From: Nannocystis exedens | GTDB lineage: Bacteria; Myxococcota_A; Polyangia; Polyangiales; Polyangiaceae | DNA length: 64,000 nt | Direction: 5' to 3' | Assembly (NCBI GenBank): GCA_945861885.1 | Contig: CAMAVR010000001.1 | Coordinates: 1 to 64,000, forward strand | Shown here: positions 33,440-42,325 of the stretch, one piece after another | Layout of the letters: every line of letters starts with the position of its first letter | How positions within the stretch are numbered: the first letter of the stretch is position 1 | Position numbers and translations under genes: made by a program | Notes under the pieces: model-generated | Seen by the model: only the letters and a program-made list of their open reading frames with translations | Told to the model about the DNA's origin: nothing | The model's database searches: none

Positions 33440-33760
33440 ATCCCGCGCTTGTCGCTCGCTAGCCCGACTCTTTGCCGCGCATGCTGTTCGCGGTGAACGG
33501 AGCTCGCGGACAGTCGACAGTCTATTGAGGTGGCATGCGGTCGCTGGGAACGTTCTTCACGTGCGGCGCGGCCTGTATGCGTCGGTTCCTGAAGTGGACC
33601 TTGGGGTCCACCTCAGCTCGCCCCATGGCGGCCGAAGCGGTGGCGCCATGGGTGAACGGATGGCGCCTTCGACTGCGCGCCCTCAAAATTTCCGACCCGG
33701 CCGGCTTCTGAGATTCGTAGGGAGGCGGGCACTCTCCGGCCGTCTGTGCGCTTAGGCGAC
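33440..33760 (+). pseudogene. N-terminal fragment of an AbiEi-like antitoxin
   Basis: The plus frame contains RSSRTVDSLLRWHAVAGNVL followed by HVRRGLYASVP. This is the characteristic winged-helix end and strand of type IV AbiEi antitoxin proteins (usually S-x-R-T-V-x-x-L-L-x-x-H ... R-x-R-R-G-L-Y-x-x-V-P). Upstream, FAAHAV looks like a damaged start of the same domain. The rest of the antitoxin is absent; after about 33620 the sequence is frameless and GC-rich. No AbiEii toxin gene follows. I read it as a decayed fragment. Confidence 0.6.
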
Positions 33761-33826
33761 ACTGTGGGGGCAAAAGACACCGTTCTTATTATGTATTTTT
33801 AGGACGAGCCGTTTCTTCAGGCATGA

Positions 33827-33858
33827 TCCGACCTCCGACCTCCGACCTCCGACCTCCG
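33827..33858 (+). repeat. Heptanucleotide tandem repeat (TCCGACC)4.6 after an ATG
   Basis: Four perfect TCCGACC units plus a partial fifth start one base after an ATG at 33823. From that ATG the current frame stops at TGA 33892-33894. One added unit or two lost units would put it in frame with the lipoprotein signal peptide of the RCC1 gene. This is the layout of a slipped-strand phase switch. Confidence 0.75.
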
Positions 33859-33896
33859 CGAATTTCCGCAAGTGCGCGTCGGCTTGCCTGCTGACC

Positions 33897-35159
33897 GTGG
33901 TACTTGCCTCGATAGCGTGCTCTGGAACCTCACGAGGGAAGGCGCCAGGTGGGTCGCTTGCCGCTTCGGAGGATGCCGCAGCAGAGAAGCGCGACGCTGC
34001 ACTGCCCGACGAAGGCGACGCTGCAGGGGCAGATGCGGGTGACGCCGCAGTGACAGATGAGGGCGACGCTGCACCAGCAGTGACAACTCAAATGCGTGCC
34101 ACGATCGCCGCTGGACTGCTTCACACTTGCGCGATTTCAGCGGAAAGGGTCAGCTGTTGGGGATCCAATCAGCTCGGTCAGCTTGGCAACGGGTCAGAAG
34201 GTGAAGAACGGTTAGCTCCGGTAGCGGTGAAGCGAGGGACGAGCGAGTTCGCCGAGGTCACGGCGCTTGCTGCTGGGTGGAATCATACGTGCGCGGTTTC
34301 ATCGGGCAGCACTTACTGTTGGGGCTCCAATGAGCATGGTCAGCTCGGCGACGGGTCGACAACAAATTCGCCAAGTCCGGCTGCGGTGCCGAAAGCGTCA
34401 AGCACAGTCGGCGTGGTCACAGCGATTACCGCCGGTACCGATCACACCTGCGCGCTCGCGGATGGCGTAGTCCGGTGTTGGGGCCGCAACGACGGCGGTC
34501 AGCTTGGCAACGGGTCGGTTTCGAGCAAAGAGACGGAGCCGCAGCGTGTGGAGAGCCTCGACAACGTCACGGCGCTTGCCGCCGGTGCCGATCACACCTG
34601 CGCGGTTTCGGCCGGTGTGGTCTCCTGTTGGGGCCGCAACGACGTCGGCCAGCTTGGTGACGGCTCGAAAATTGATAGGAAACTGCCGGGGCCTGTGAAG
34701 AACCTCGACAACGTTACGGCGATTGTCGCTGGGCTCGCTCACAACTGCGCTATCTCAAACGGTACCTTGCATTGCTGGGGCCATAACAAATATGGCCAGG
34801 TTGGCGACGGAACGACAACGGATGCCCTAGTTCCAGTACGCCTGGGAAGCCTCGTCACGGTTACGGCGCTTGGCGCCGGGACGAATCACACGTGCGCTGT
34901 TTCGAAGGGGATCCTCAGCTGTTGGGGTTTCAACAATCATGGTCAACTCGGCGATGGGTCGACAAATGATCGTCCTTCACCGGTGGCGGTGAAGGGCGGC
35001 CCGAATCCGCTCTATGGCGTCACAGCGCTCGCCGGGGGGCAGCTACACACGTGTGCTCAGTTAGTCAGTGCGGTCTACTGCTGGGGGAGCAACAACACCT
35101 CTCAGCTCGGCGGCGGGCTCCCGAGCGATTTCACGACACCGAGGCTAGTTGGTCCATAA
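33897..35159 (+). CDS. RCC1-repeat lipoprotein, possibly phase-variable
   Basis: The frame encodes seven RCC1 blades, each with a C-W-G core and G-Q-L-G-D/N-G turn (SCWGSNQLGQLGNGS and six similar), so the protein should be a seven-bladed propeller. It is preceded by an Asp/Ala-rich linker and a lipobox ASIAC. The only in-frame start by standard codons is GTG 33897, which leaves just seven residues before the lipid Cys. The codons directly upstream read FRKCASACLLTVVLASIAC, a perfect lipoprotein signal, but no start codon serves them in this frame. The ATG at 33823 would, if the heptanucleotide tract changed length. The true start is therefore uncertain. Confidence 0.7.
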   Translation: MVLASIACSGTSRGKAPGGSLAASEDAAAEKRDAALPDEGDAAGADAGDAAVTDEGDAAPAVTTQMRATIAAGLLHTCAISAERVSCWGSNQLGQLGNGSEGEERLAPVAVKRGTSEFAEVTALAAGWNHTCAVSSGSTYCWGSNEHGQLGDGSTTNSPSPAAVPKASSTVGVVTAITAGTDHTCALADGVVRCWGRNDGGQLGNGSVSSKETEPQRVESLDNVTALAAGADHTCAVSAGVVSCWGRNDVGQLGDGSKIDRKLPGPVKNLDNVTAIVAGLAHNCAISNGTLHCWGHNKYGQVGDGTTTDALVPVRLGSLVTVTALGAGTNHTCAVSKGILSCWGFNNHGQLGDGSTNDRPSPVAVKGGPNPLYGVTALAGGQLHTCAQLVSAVYCWGSNNTSQLGGGLPSDFTTPRLVGP

Positions 35160-35190
35160 ACAGTGTCGAAAAAACAAAAAAAGCGGAGCG

Positions 35191-35216
35191 TTGTCCTGAG
35201 CGAAGCGGAGGATCTT
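35191..35216. repeat. Dispersed TCCTGAGCGAAG...GGATC repeat
   Basis: TGTCCTGAGCGAAGCGGAGG-type sequence resembles the widespread TCATCCTGAGCGAAGCGAAGGATCT repeat and is related to the hairpin at 9-37. It lies in the 268-base gap between the RCC1 gene and the convergent long lipoprotein gene. Nothing else is recognisable there apart from GC-rich, repeat-like sequence. Confidence 0.5.
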
Positions 35217-35427
35217 TCAGAAGTAGCGTTGTTCCTGCGTAGAGCCTTCGGCCGCCGCCTCGGGGCTCGCCACTCCGGTGCGCGCGCAGACGTCCGGCAC
35301 GAACGCAGTGACGTGCCCAAAGCCAATGCTTCGGAGTGACAACCTAAAAGCAAGCAATAAGGATCGAGCACGCACCGGAGATGCGAGACCCCCCGCCGAC
35401 CGCTCAATGTGGCCGTAAGAGCTGTCC

Positions 35428-38400
35428 TTAGAAACGGGTGATACTCGTTATTTCCACAACCGCGACATCACCAGCAGCGCGATGATCAGTAGGATCAGTC
35501 CCACGCCAAAAGCTGATCACTTGCGTTTCGCCAACAAACGCCGGGAAATACCCCCCAATTCGCGTAGGCGACACCGCGGCGTTCCCGCGCGTCCATCGAT
35601 GCGTCGCGCCATCGACCGCCCCCACCGCCCAACACAGCGCCCCCGCAGTGGCATCTTGATAAGCGATCGACACGGCTCCATCGCTGCCAACGCGCACCGT
35701 TGAATCATCCCCGATCAAATGCAGCCCATCGTCTCTCGCGCCCTCATCGACCACTTCCGCTTGTCCAACTGTGCCATTTGCATAGCGAACATATTCGAGT
35801 CGCTCTGTTGTCGCGTTTACGTATGTCACGTGCCACGCCCCCGCGGCATCGATCGCCAGCGCAGCCCCGACGCCGACATCCCCTGTATCGACCGCCGTCC
35901 CGCTCGCTCGACTCCCTTGCTCGCCGCCGAGGATCGACGTGTGCCACCGACCGGCCGATTCTTCTAGTGCGACCAGATTGCCGTGAAGGCGATCGTACGC
36001 GACGATCCCGAGCCCGGCTGCTCCTTTGGCCAATCCGATAAATTCACCATATGCATTCGGGTACGCCTCGACGGCACCGTTTACGGCAGCATCTGCATCG
36101 CAGAATGCCGCCGTGCACGCCGTTGTCTCGTCGAACGCGGCGTCTTCGAATGCCCAATCGGCCGTGTCGCTTGGCGACGCTTTCGTTGCGCGCGCCACCA
36201 TCACACCGGTTCGCGCGTGACCATCGGCGGCGCGCGACATTGCCAAAAACGCGATGACAGGTTTGTCGTCGACAAGGATCATTTTGGCGTAGCGGCCGAA
36301 GTCGCCTGTCGAGCCCGGGTTAGTTTCGCCGCCCGATGGGCGCGCCGACTTGATTGTATGAATTGCCCAGGATTGGCCATTAAATGCCGCATATTTCAGC
36401 GAAGTGTGCGTTGCGTCGTAATACGCGATCTTCGGACTGCCGTCGGTGCCCACTTGTAGGCTTGTCCATTGGCCAACATCATCGCCCGGTCGCGTTTCGC
36501 CGCCGCGCCATCCGCGTGGATCGTGCTCGATGCAGTGACCCTCGTCCAACGTAGGCACGCCATCGATTGTCGCCCACTGAACGCGTCCGAGGGCCGCGTC
36601 GTAACGACCGGCAACAAGATCGCCGTAGACGAAAAGTGTACCGTCGCTAGTTTGCGCGAGATCATTGTAGCCTGCGACCCATAGCGTCCCCGCGCTTGAC
36701 GATGCGGCCGACATGTAAGCGCCGACGACGCCAGGAGTGAGCTTCTCGGCACATGGTTGCTTGCAATCGGTGCCGCAGCGACGCATCGGTTCGACTGTTG
36801 GCACAGCGGGCGAGTCAGGTGGCGCCATAACGGGCGTCGTTGTCGGTCGCGTTATCCGGGGCGCGTTAGGTCCGGCACGGTTGCTTGCAGACGTGACCGC
36901 GTCCGGAGCAGAACAGCCCGTAAAAAAAGCGATCGCGCCCGACAAAATAATGGTTGCAACGCTTTGTAGGGCGGGGGCTCGTCCCCCGCCGCATCGGGAC
37001 AATGTTCGCCGTCGCGCCGCAAATATCCAAAGCGCGAGCAGTGCCATCACGCCGCCAAAATGCCCAGCGGCTCCCGCCGGGGCGCGACTCATCGAACAGC
37101 GCACGCCGGCAACTTGGGGCAATGTAGGATCGGGCCGCCCGCGAACAAGCGCGTGCGACACCTGCATCACATTTTGCTGCTCATCGCGAACTTCGAAATC
37201 GAGACTTACCGCATCATCGACCCGCGCGTTTTCCGCAGCAGCGACGTCACTCCATCGACTCCAATCGCCGACTACACCGTCGCGTTTTACCACGCGAACA
37301 CGCGCCTCAAGCTTCTCTCTCGAGCTCACTGCATCCCACGCATCGATCGTCAGCCGATCGTTTTCGGTGCGAACCCCCACTTGCGGTGGCGACCCATCGA
37401 TCACAAAAGAGACGTCTGCGGAATCGTCCGATTCCGATAGCGGATCGCCAGCCGCGCGCGCAAAAACGTGAACTACGTGCGCCCCTTGCATCGCCAAATA
37501 ACGATCGCGAATCGTCACGTCGCTCTCTTCTGACCATGCGCTTCGTAGTCCGTTATCAAGCGCCCATGCGTATTCGGTCGGCCCGCCTTGATCGTCTCGA
37601 TCGGCCGACATCGCGATTCGCACGGCCGGCAGCGTATCTTCGCGTACAGCGAGGCCGACCGCGCCCGGATCGATCGCCACGAGCGTTACACTCGCGTGCG
37701 TTAGAGGAGCGCTCACCGGCGCATTTTCCGAGACAAGTTGCCCAAAAATACCGACAAAATCGTCACCGTTTTTTCTCAGGCGAACGATTCCGTTGTCACT
37801 CATGCGCAAAATTAGACCGAGCGAGCTTAGCACGCCCGACACATCGAGCGGCTTGATCACCCCCATGAGCTGTCCCACCATCCCCCCGACGACGACCGAC
37901 ATCGCGTTCGCGATCACTGGCTCGGTCTCGCTCAAAAGGCCGCTGTTGGTCACGTGCGCGTTCGTCACTGTTGCCGGGCCGAGCACCGGCAAAATCGACG
38001 TGTTGCTCGTTGGCCCCGCGGCCTTCACCACTTGAAGATTGAGCGGCACGCTGATGTCAGAGCTAAACGTTAGCGCGCGCACATAGCGCTCGTACGACCA
38101 AATATAGACATCGATCGCCAGCTCTTTGAGCTGCAGTGTTAAAAGCGCATCGGGCCCCAAATTGGCCCCCGTCCCCATCTGTACGGTTGGCGGATGTTGC
38201 GGTCGTGTCGTCACGGCGATGGCTGTTGGGCGATGCCCCGCGGGTAGATTCGCGAGCGACGGAATAACCATTCCCAGCAGGCCCGACTGCATGAGCGGGA
38301 CTTGCTCCGATGTCATCCCGAGGCAAAAAAAGCCGGTATTGTACATGCTTGCCAGCGAGTAGTTGATAAACCGCGACGAGAGCGACAACCCAACATCGGC

Positions 38401-39624
38401 GTGCATGCCAGGCGGAAGCGCTGCAATACGATCCGTCCGAAACTCATCCGGCATTGGCAGCGCCATCGGTAGCGGGTTTGCCACTTGAGCCACGCACTTC
38501 GAAGCGTTGCCGGCTTTTAGACCGCCGACAAGGCCGAGCGTGACGCCGTTGATCGTGTGCCCGGCGCTATCGGCCGCGGCCGAGGGATCGGGACTCATGT
38601 TTCCGGCGCCGGCAAACACAAAATCGACTGCGCCTGTCGATTGCGGCGATACTGCGTGCAATAGCCCACCCAAATCGATGCTCCCGCCGATACCGAGCAT
38701 GATCGGAAGGCAGCGGTTGCGATCGGCATCGAACATGCATTTGCTCGCGTGGCGCGGATCGGCGTTGTCGGGATGCGTTTGATCGGGGCACGATGGTGTG
38801 AGAGTGCTGTCGGGGCGCGTGCAGAGTTGCTGCTCGAGCACCGATGCGAGCTGGTCTTTGATGCCCCCGATAAGCGGCTCAAACGCAAGCCGCAAAATCT
38901 CGGTAAAGATCGAATTGCACATCCCAGTAAGAAAGCTGCAATCTTTGCAGGCGCGCATATCGCCGCGTGAAATCGATGGCGCCAGCTTTTTTACGACGAT
39001 TTTCGTATACCCGTTGCGCGGTGCAAGCGGCTCATTTAATAAATCGAGCTCGACCTGCATCGGGAAGTCGCGGTAGTCGAAATTGGGCGTCGACCCGCTG
39101 CAGCTGCCATCGCCAAGGCCGAGGCTAAAGCCGCCGAGCCCCAAAAAGCCGGTGCGAACGCGAAGGTCGCGCACGCGAACCGGGATTGTTCCGGTAAGAG
39201 ACAGCGCGTGCTCACGAATCGCGTCGACTCGAAGCTGCGCTTTTGAAAGATTAAGCTCGACGATGCACTGAGGCGGGTTTGCGCCGGCATTTGCTCCATC
39301 GGGGCAAATATCGATGCCGACGCGGACAAACGGCAAAATAGTTTTCGACTCATGCACGTGCGGGATATCGAATGTCACCACTCCGGCTTTGCCAAGAACG
39401 CGCGCGGCGACATCTTGCAAATTGTCGCCGACGACATCAAGCCCTGACCGCGTTAACCGAATTGCCGCGGCATTGTCGATCGCTTCATCGCGGGGAAAGC
39501 CGCGTGCGAGAGGCTTCATCCCGCAGCCGGAACAGCTGCTTGCTAGCCCACCGCTGCTGCATGCCGCGACAAACCCCGCTACCAAAAACGCGACGACGCC
39601 GCGTACGCGAAACGATGATAGCAT
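35428..39624 (-). CDS. Giant lipoprotein, apparent in-frame fusion of two secreted proteins
   Basis: The 1398-residue frame starts with a lipoprotein signal (AFLVAGFVAAC, Cys 22). Its first part (to about residue 876) is an unknown secreted protein with a Cys-rich region and Ig-like strands near its end. That part closes with a MYXO-CTERM-like tail: RCSMSRAPAG, a hydrophobic segment and AARRR. The frame then runs through the palindromic repeat at 36966-36994 (reading CGGGRAPAL) into a second lipoprotein-like signal, IILSGAIAFFTGC, and a beta-propeller-like protein (repeated KIAYYDATH, VSIAYQDATAG). Two complete export architectures in one frame suggest that a stop codon was lost at the repeat. 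It is the last gene of the probable yicC-gmk-mtnP-pfkB operon. Confidence 0.7.
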   Translation of the reverse strand: MLSSFRVRGVVAFLVAGFVAACSSGGLASSCSGCGMKPLARGFPRDEAIDNAAAIRLTRSGLDVVGDNLQDVAARVLGKAGVVTFDIPHVHESKTILPFVRVGIDICPDGANAGANPPQCIVELNLSKAQLRVDAIREHALSLTGTIPVRVRDLRVRTGFLGLGGFSLGLGDGSCSGSTPNFDYRDFPMQVELDLLNEPLAPRNGYTKIVVKKLAPSISRGDMRACKDCSFLTGMCNSIFTEILRLAFEPLIGGIKDQLASVLEQQLCTRPDSTLTPSCPDQTHPDNADPRHASKCMFDADRNRCLPIMLGIGGSIDLGGLLHAVSPQSTGAVDFVFAGAGNMSPDPSAAADSAGHTINGVTLGLVGGLKAGNASKCVAQVANPLPMALPMPDEFRTDRIAALPPGMHADVGLSLSSRFINYSLASMYNTGFFCLGMTSEQVPLMQSGLLGMVIPSLANLPAGHRPTAIAVTTRPQHPPTVQMGTGANLGPDALLTLQLKELAIDVYIWSYERYVRALTFSSDISVPLNLQVVKAAGPTSNTSILPVLGPATVTNAHVTNSGLLSETEPVIANAMSVVVGGMVGQLMGVIKPLDVSGVLSSLGLILRMSDNGIVRLRKNGDDFVGIFGQLVSENAPVSAPLTHASVTLVAIDPGAVGLAVREDTLPAVRIAMSADRDDQGGPTEYAWALDNGLRSAWSEESDVTIRDRYLAMQGAHVVHVFARAAGDPLSESDDSADVSFVIDGSPPQVGVRTENDRLTIDAWDAVSSREKLEARVRVVKRDGVVGDWSRWSDVAAAENARVDDAVSLDFEVRDEQQNVMQVSHALVRGRPDPTLPQVAGVRCSMSRAPAGAAGHFGGVMALLALWIFAARRRTLSRCGGGRAPALQSVATIILSGAIAFFTGCSAPDAVTSASNRAGPNAPRITRPTTTPVMAPPDSPAVPTVEPMRRCGTDCKQPCAEKLTPGVVGAYMSAASSSAGTLWVAGYNDLAQTSDGTLFVYGDLVAGRYDAALGRVQWATIDGVPTLDEGHCIEHDPRGWRGGETRPGDDVGQWTSLQVGTDGSPKIAYYDATHTSLKYAAFNGQSWAIHTIKSARPSGGETNPGSTGDFGRYAKMILVDDKPVIAFLAMSRAADGHARTGVMVARATKASPSDTADWAFEDAAFDETTACTAAFCDADAAVNGAVEAYPNAYGEFIGLAKGAAGLGIVAYDRLHGNLVALEESAGRWHTSILGGEQGSRASGTAVDTGDVGVGAALAIDAAGAWHVTYVNATTERLEYVRYANGTVGQAEVVDEGARDDGLHLIGDDSTVRVGSDGAVSIAYQDATAGALCWAVGAVDGATHRWTRGNAAVSPTRIGGYFPAFVGETQVISFWRGTDPTDHRAAGDVAVVEITSITRF
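36966..36994. repeat. GC palindrome inside the fused lipoprotein gene
   Basis: GTAGGGCGGGGGCTCGTCCC followed by CCGCCGCAT is a near copy of the intergenic palindrome at 5321-5349. Here it falls exactly between a MYXO-CTERM-like tail and a second signal peptide within one frame, and it contributes the residues CGGGRAPAL. Confidence 0.75.
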
Positions 39625-39739
39625 TGGCCCCCCCGTTGATTCGAGGCACCACGCCCCAAGTGCCTCTTCGTTTTGAAAAGGCGACCTTGGTCTATCATCC
39701 TCGTCAAAAAAACGAGAGGTCGCGGGTAGATGAGACTGT

Positions 39740-40672
39740 CTAAATATCGAGCGGGCCACCATGATCGACTAAGTCGACAAATTGGCGAAGACGTTTCGCC
39801 AAATCGACCTGAGTCAAACCAAGGAGGCGTTTTGTTCCGACGTCTTCAACGCAGAACGACGCAAGTGCGGCGCCGAAAAACATCGCTTTGCGAAGCGATT
39901 GCGGCGTTACCTCGCCGTTTCGTGCGAGATAGCCCATCAGTCCGCCTGCGAACGTGTCGCCGGCGCCGGTTGGGTCGCGCACGTCTTCGAGCGGGTAGGC
40001 CGGCGTAAAAAAGACGCCGTGTGAATCGAACAGAAGCGCACCGTGCTCGCCGCGCTTTACGATCACGCGCTTCGGCCCTCGCTTATGAATGTCGGCTGCC
40101 GCTTTCGGAATGTTGTGGATGCCCGACAGCTCGCGCGCCTCTTCGTCGTTGATGATCAATAGATCGATCCGCTTCAGCATCGCGTCAAGCGCGCGCGGCT
40201 CGCCTGAAATCCAAAAATTCATTGTGTCGGCTGCGATCAGCTTCGGGCCTGTTACTTGATCGAGCACGATCGACTGAAGCGCGGGATGGATGTTCCCTAA
40301 AAGGAGAAACGGAGCCTTTTTATACGCGTCCGGCAGCTTCGGCGAAAAATTGGCGAAGACGTTCAGCTCCGTTTGAAGCGTTACGCGGCTCATCAAATCG
40401 TCGGAATAGCGCCCGCGCCAGACAAATGTCTTTCCGGAAGCGCGTTCGATCCCCATCGTGTCGACGCCTCGCGTGCGAAGCGATTGCAAATGCGAATCGG
40501 CGAAGTCATTCCCCACAACGCCGACGATGCTTGTCGGTGCCAAAAACGAGGCAGAAATTGCCGAATACGTTGCGGCGCCGCCGAGCACGTTTTCGTATGT
40601 GCCGTGCGGCATTTCCAAGTTGTCAAACGCGATCGAGCCAACGACGAGGACAGATGAGCGAGTAGACTGCAC
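39740..40672 (-). CDS. PfkB-family carbohydrate or nucleoside kinase
   Basis: The 310-residue protein is a PfkB (ribokinase) family kinase. The C-terminal signature DPTGAGDTFAGG carries the catalytic Asp and the anion hole, and the N-terminal GSIAFDNLEMPHG...GGAATYSAISASFL is typical of the family. It is placed 15 bases after mtnP, so a purine nucleoside (adenosine-like) or ribose substrate is attractive. That is inference from context; sequence alone does not decide the substrate. The start is the ATG at 40672. Confidence 0.88.
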   Translation of the reverse strand: MQSTRSSVLVVGSIAFDNLEMPHGTYENVLGGAATYSAISASFLAPTSIVGVVGNDFADSHLQSLRTRGVDTMGIERASGKTFVWRGRYSDDLMSRVTLQTELNVFANFSPKLPDAYKKAPFLLLGNIHPALQSIVLDQVTGPKLIAADTMNFWISGEPRALDAMLKRIDLLIINDEEARELSGIHNIPKAAADIHKRGPKRVIVKRGEHGALLFDSHGVFFTPAYPLEDVRDPTGAGDTFAGGLMGYLARNGEVTPQSLRKAMFFGAALASFCVEDVGTKRLLGLTQVDLAKRLRQFVDLVDHGGPLDI

Positions 40673-40687
40673 GAATTACCTCTTTAG

Positions 40688-41602
40688 CTATTGCGTGGCC
40701 GTATGACGTGAGTTTTTGATGAGCCAGTCTAACCGGTGATTCGCTGGGATCGCATCTGCGCTTGTCATGATGGCGGTCGACAGTGCGCCGGTCGCGCAGC
40801 TCGTTTTTGGATCGGGGAGGAAGGCAGCGAGATTGATCAAAATTGATTTTGCGAGTGCGGCATTCTTTTTCACGATGGCGACGACGGCGTCGGCGGATAC
40901 GTCACCTTCGGCGGTGTGCCAACAATCGTAATCGGTTGCGAGCGCGAGTGTAGCGTATGGCAGCTCGGCTTCGCGCGATAGCTTTGCTTCTTGCACCGCT
41001 GTCATCCCGATCACCGAAACGCCCCACGACCGATAAATATGGCTTTCGGCGCGCGTTGAAAATTGCGGCCCTTCGATGCAGACGTATGTGCCGCCGCGAT
41101 GAACGTGAGGCGTGCGCCCGCCGCGGTGGTCAAACGATTGCGCGACACGCTCGGCGCTTGATGCCAATGCCGCGGACAGATCGCTGCAGACCGGGTCGGC
41201 AAACGGGACATGCCCGACAATGCCGCTCCCCGAAAAAAATGACGACTGCCGCGATTTCGTGAGATCGACAAATTGGTCGGCGATGACGAAATCACCTGGG
41301 ACGATGTCTTCGCGCATCGACCCGACGGCTGTTGCGCCGACGAGGTGCGTCGCCCCGAGCGACTTGAGCGCGTAGATGTTCGCGCGATAGTTGATGTCGC
41401 TCGGCAAAAAGCGATGGCCTACACCATGCCTCGGCAAAAATAGAAGCGTCACCAAACCGGCTGGCGTTTCGAGAACGCCGCGGACAAGCTTGTCGCTCGG
41501 ATGCCCAAACGGAGTCTCGACGACTTTCTCCTCGACTCGTGAGAGCCCGGGCATGTCGTAAAGGCCGCTACCGCCGATAATTGCTAGTGTGTACGCTGTC
41601 AT
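40688..41602 (-). CDS. mtnP: S-methyl-5'-thioadenosine phosphorylase
   Basis: The 304-residue enzyme cleaves methylthioadenosine with phosphate to adenine and methylthioribose-1-phosphate, the first step of methionine salvage. Recognisable family blocks are IIGGSGLYDMPGL at the start, LFLPRHGVGHRFLPSDINYRANIYALKSLG, GGTYVCIEGPQFSTRAES and VIGMTAVQEAKLSREAELPYATLALATDYDCW. It lies between gmk and a PfkB kinase with gaps of only 13 and 15 bases, so the three are cotranscribed and form a purine-salvage group. The size is normal for the family. Confidence 0.94.
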   Translation of the reverse strand: MTAYTLAIIGGSGLYDMPGLSRVEEKVVETPFGHPSDKLVRGVLETPAGLVTLLFLPRHGVGHRFLPSDINYRANIYALKSLGATHLVGATAVGSMREDIVPGDFVIADQFVDLTKSRQSSFFSGSGIVGHVPFADPVCSDLSAALASSAERVAQSFDHRGGRTPHVHRGGTYVCIEGPQFSTRAESHIYRSWGVSVIGMTAVQEAKLSREAELPYATLALATDYDCWHTAEGDVSADAVVAIVKKNAALAKSILINLAAFLPDPKTSCATGALSTAIMTSADAIPANHRLDWLIKNSRHTATQ

Positions 41603-41615
41603 CGCCCCGAAGCCT

Positions 41616-42242
41616 TCACGGCAAACGCCCTACGCGCAAGAGCTGTTCGGCAAGAGCGGCGCATCGGCGACGTTTTACCCGTTCGGCGATAATTACCGAC
41701 TCCAAACAGTGAAAAGCGCGGTTCAAATCGTCGTTCACGACCAGATAATCGAATAGCGCGTACTGCTCGATTTCAAGCTTTGCGGCGGCAAAACGCCTTT
41801 TTAGCGACTCTTCTGTCTCGCTGGCTCGCCCGCGAAGGCGGCGCTCGAGCTCTTCCATCGAAGGCGGCAAAATAAAGACGCCGACGACGCCCGAAATCTT
41901 AGCCCGAATTTGCCTAGCCCCTTGGTAGTCGATATCGAAAATAACACCGACGCAATTTGGCGTTTGCTCGGCGCGAATGATCTCCGAGCTGGCAGTCCCA
42001 TACAAGTTGCCGTGTACCTCAGCCCACTCCAAAAACGCTTCAGCGCGAACCAAGCGTTCAAATTCAGCGCGGTCAACGAAGTGATAATCAACGCCATCAA
42101 CTTCGTTTGCGCGGCGAGGGCGAGTCGTGTGCGAAACGCTAAAAGTAAGCTCAGAGAATCGCTTCTCGAGCATATGCGTGAGCGTAGTTTTGCCCGCGCC
42201 GCTAGGCGACGACAAAACAAAAAGCATCAAATTAGAGTGCAT
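41616..42242 (-). CDS. gmk: Guanylate kinase
   Basis: The 208-residue enzyme phosphorylates GMP to GDP. The P-loop SSPSGAGKTTL is at residues 10-20, the GMP-binding SVSHTTRPRRANEVDGVDYHF follows, and the LEWAEVHGNLYGT motif is intact. The ATG at 42242 is preferred; four more codons are possible. It is the classic downstream partner of yicC, but here 83 bases, including a single-arm member of the 16-mer repeat family, separate the two. Control of guanine nucleotide balance is suggested further by a RelA/SpoT-like gene in the same run. Confidence 0.95.
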   Translation of the reverse strand: MHSNLMLFVLSSPSGAGKTTLTHMLEKRFSELTFSVSHTTRPRRANEVDGVDYHFVDRAEFERLVRAEAFLEWAEVHGNLYGTASSEIIRAEQTPNCVGVIFDIDYQGARQIRAKISGVVGVFILPPSMEELERRLRGRASETEESLKRRFAAAKLEIEQYALFDYLVVNDDLNRAFHCLESVIIAERVKRRRCAALAEQLLRVGRLP

Positions 42243-42261
42243 AGGCGACCCCAAAAACGAA

Positions 42262-42295
42262 CCCGTAAACGTGCCCGTGCCCGTAAACGTGCCCG
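42262..42295. repeat. Single-arm CCCGTAAACGTGCCCG element between yicC and gmk
   Basis: Two copies of the 16-mer in the left-arm orientation are at 42262-42277 and 42280-42295, two bases apart, followed by GCAGTTAAAG. No opposing arm is present. The element interrupts the usual close spacing of yicC and gmk. Confidence 0.9.
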
Positions 42296-42325
42296 GCAGT
42301 TAAAGAGCCAAAACGGCAAGTCGAA

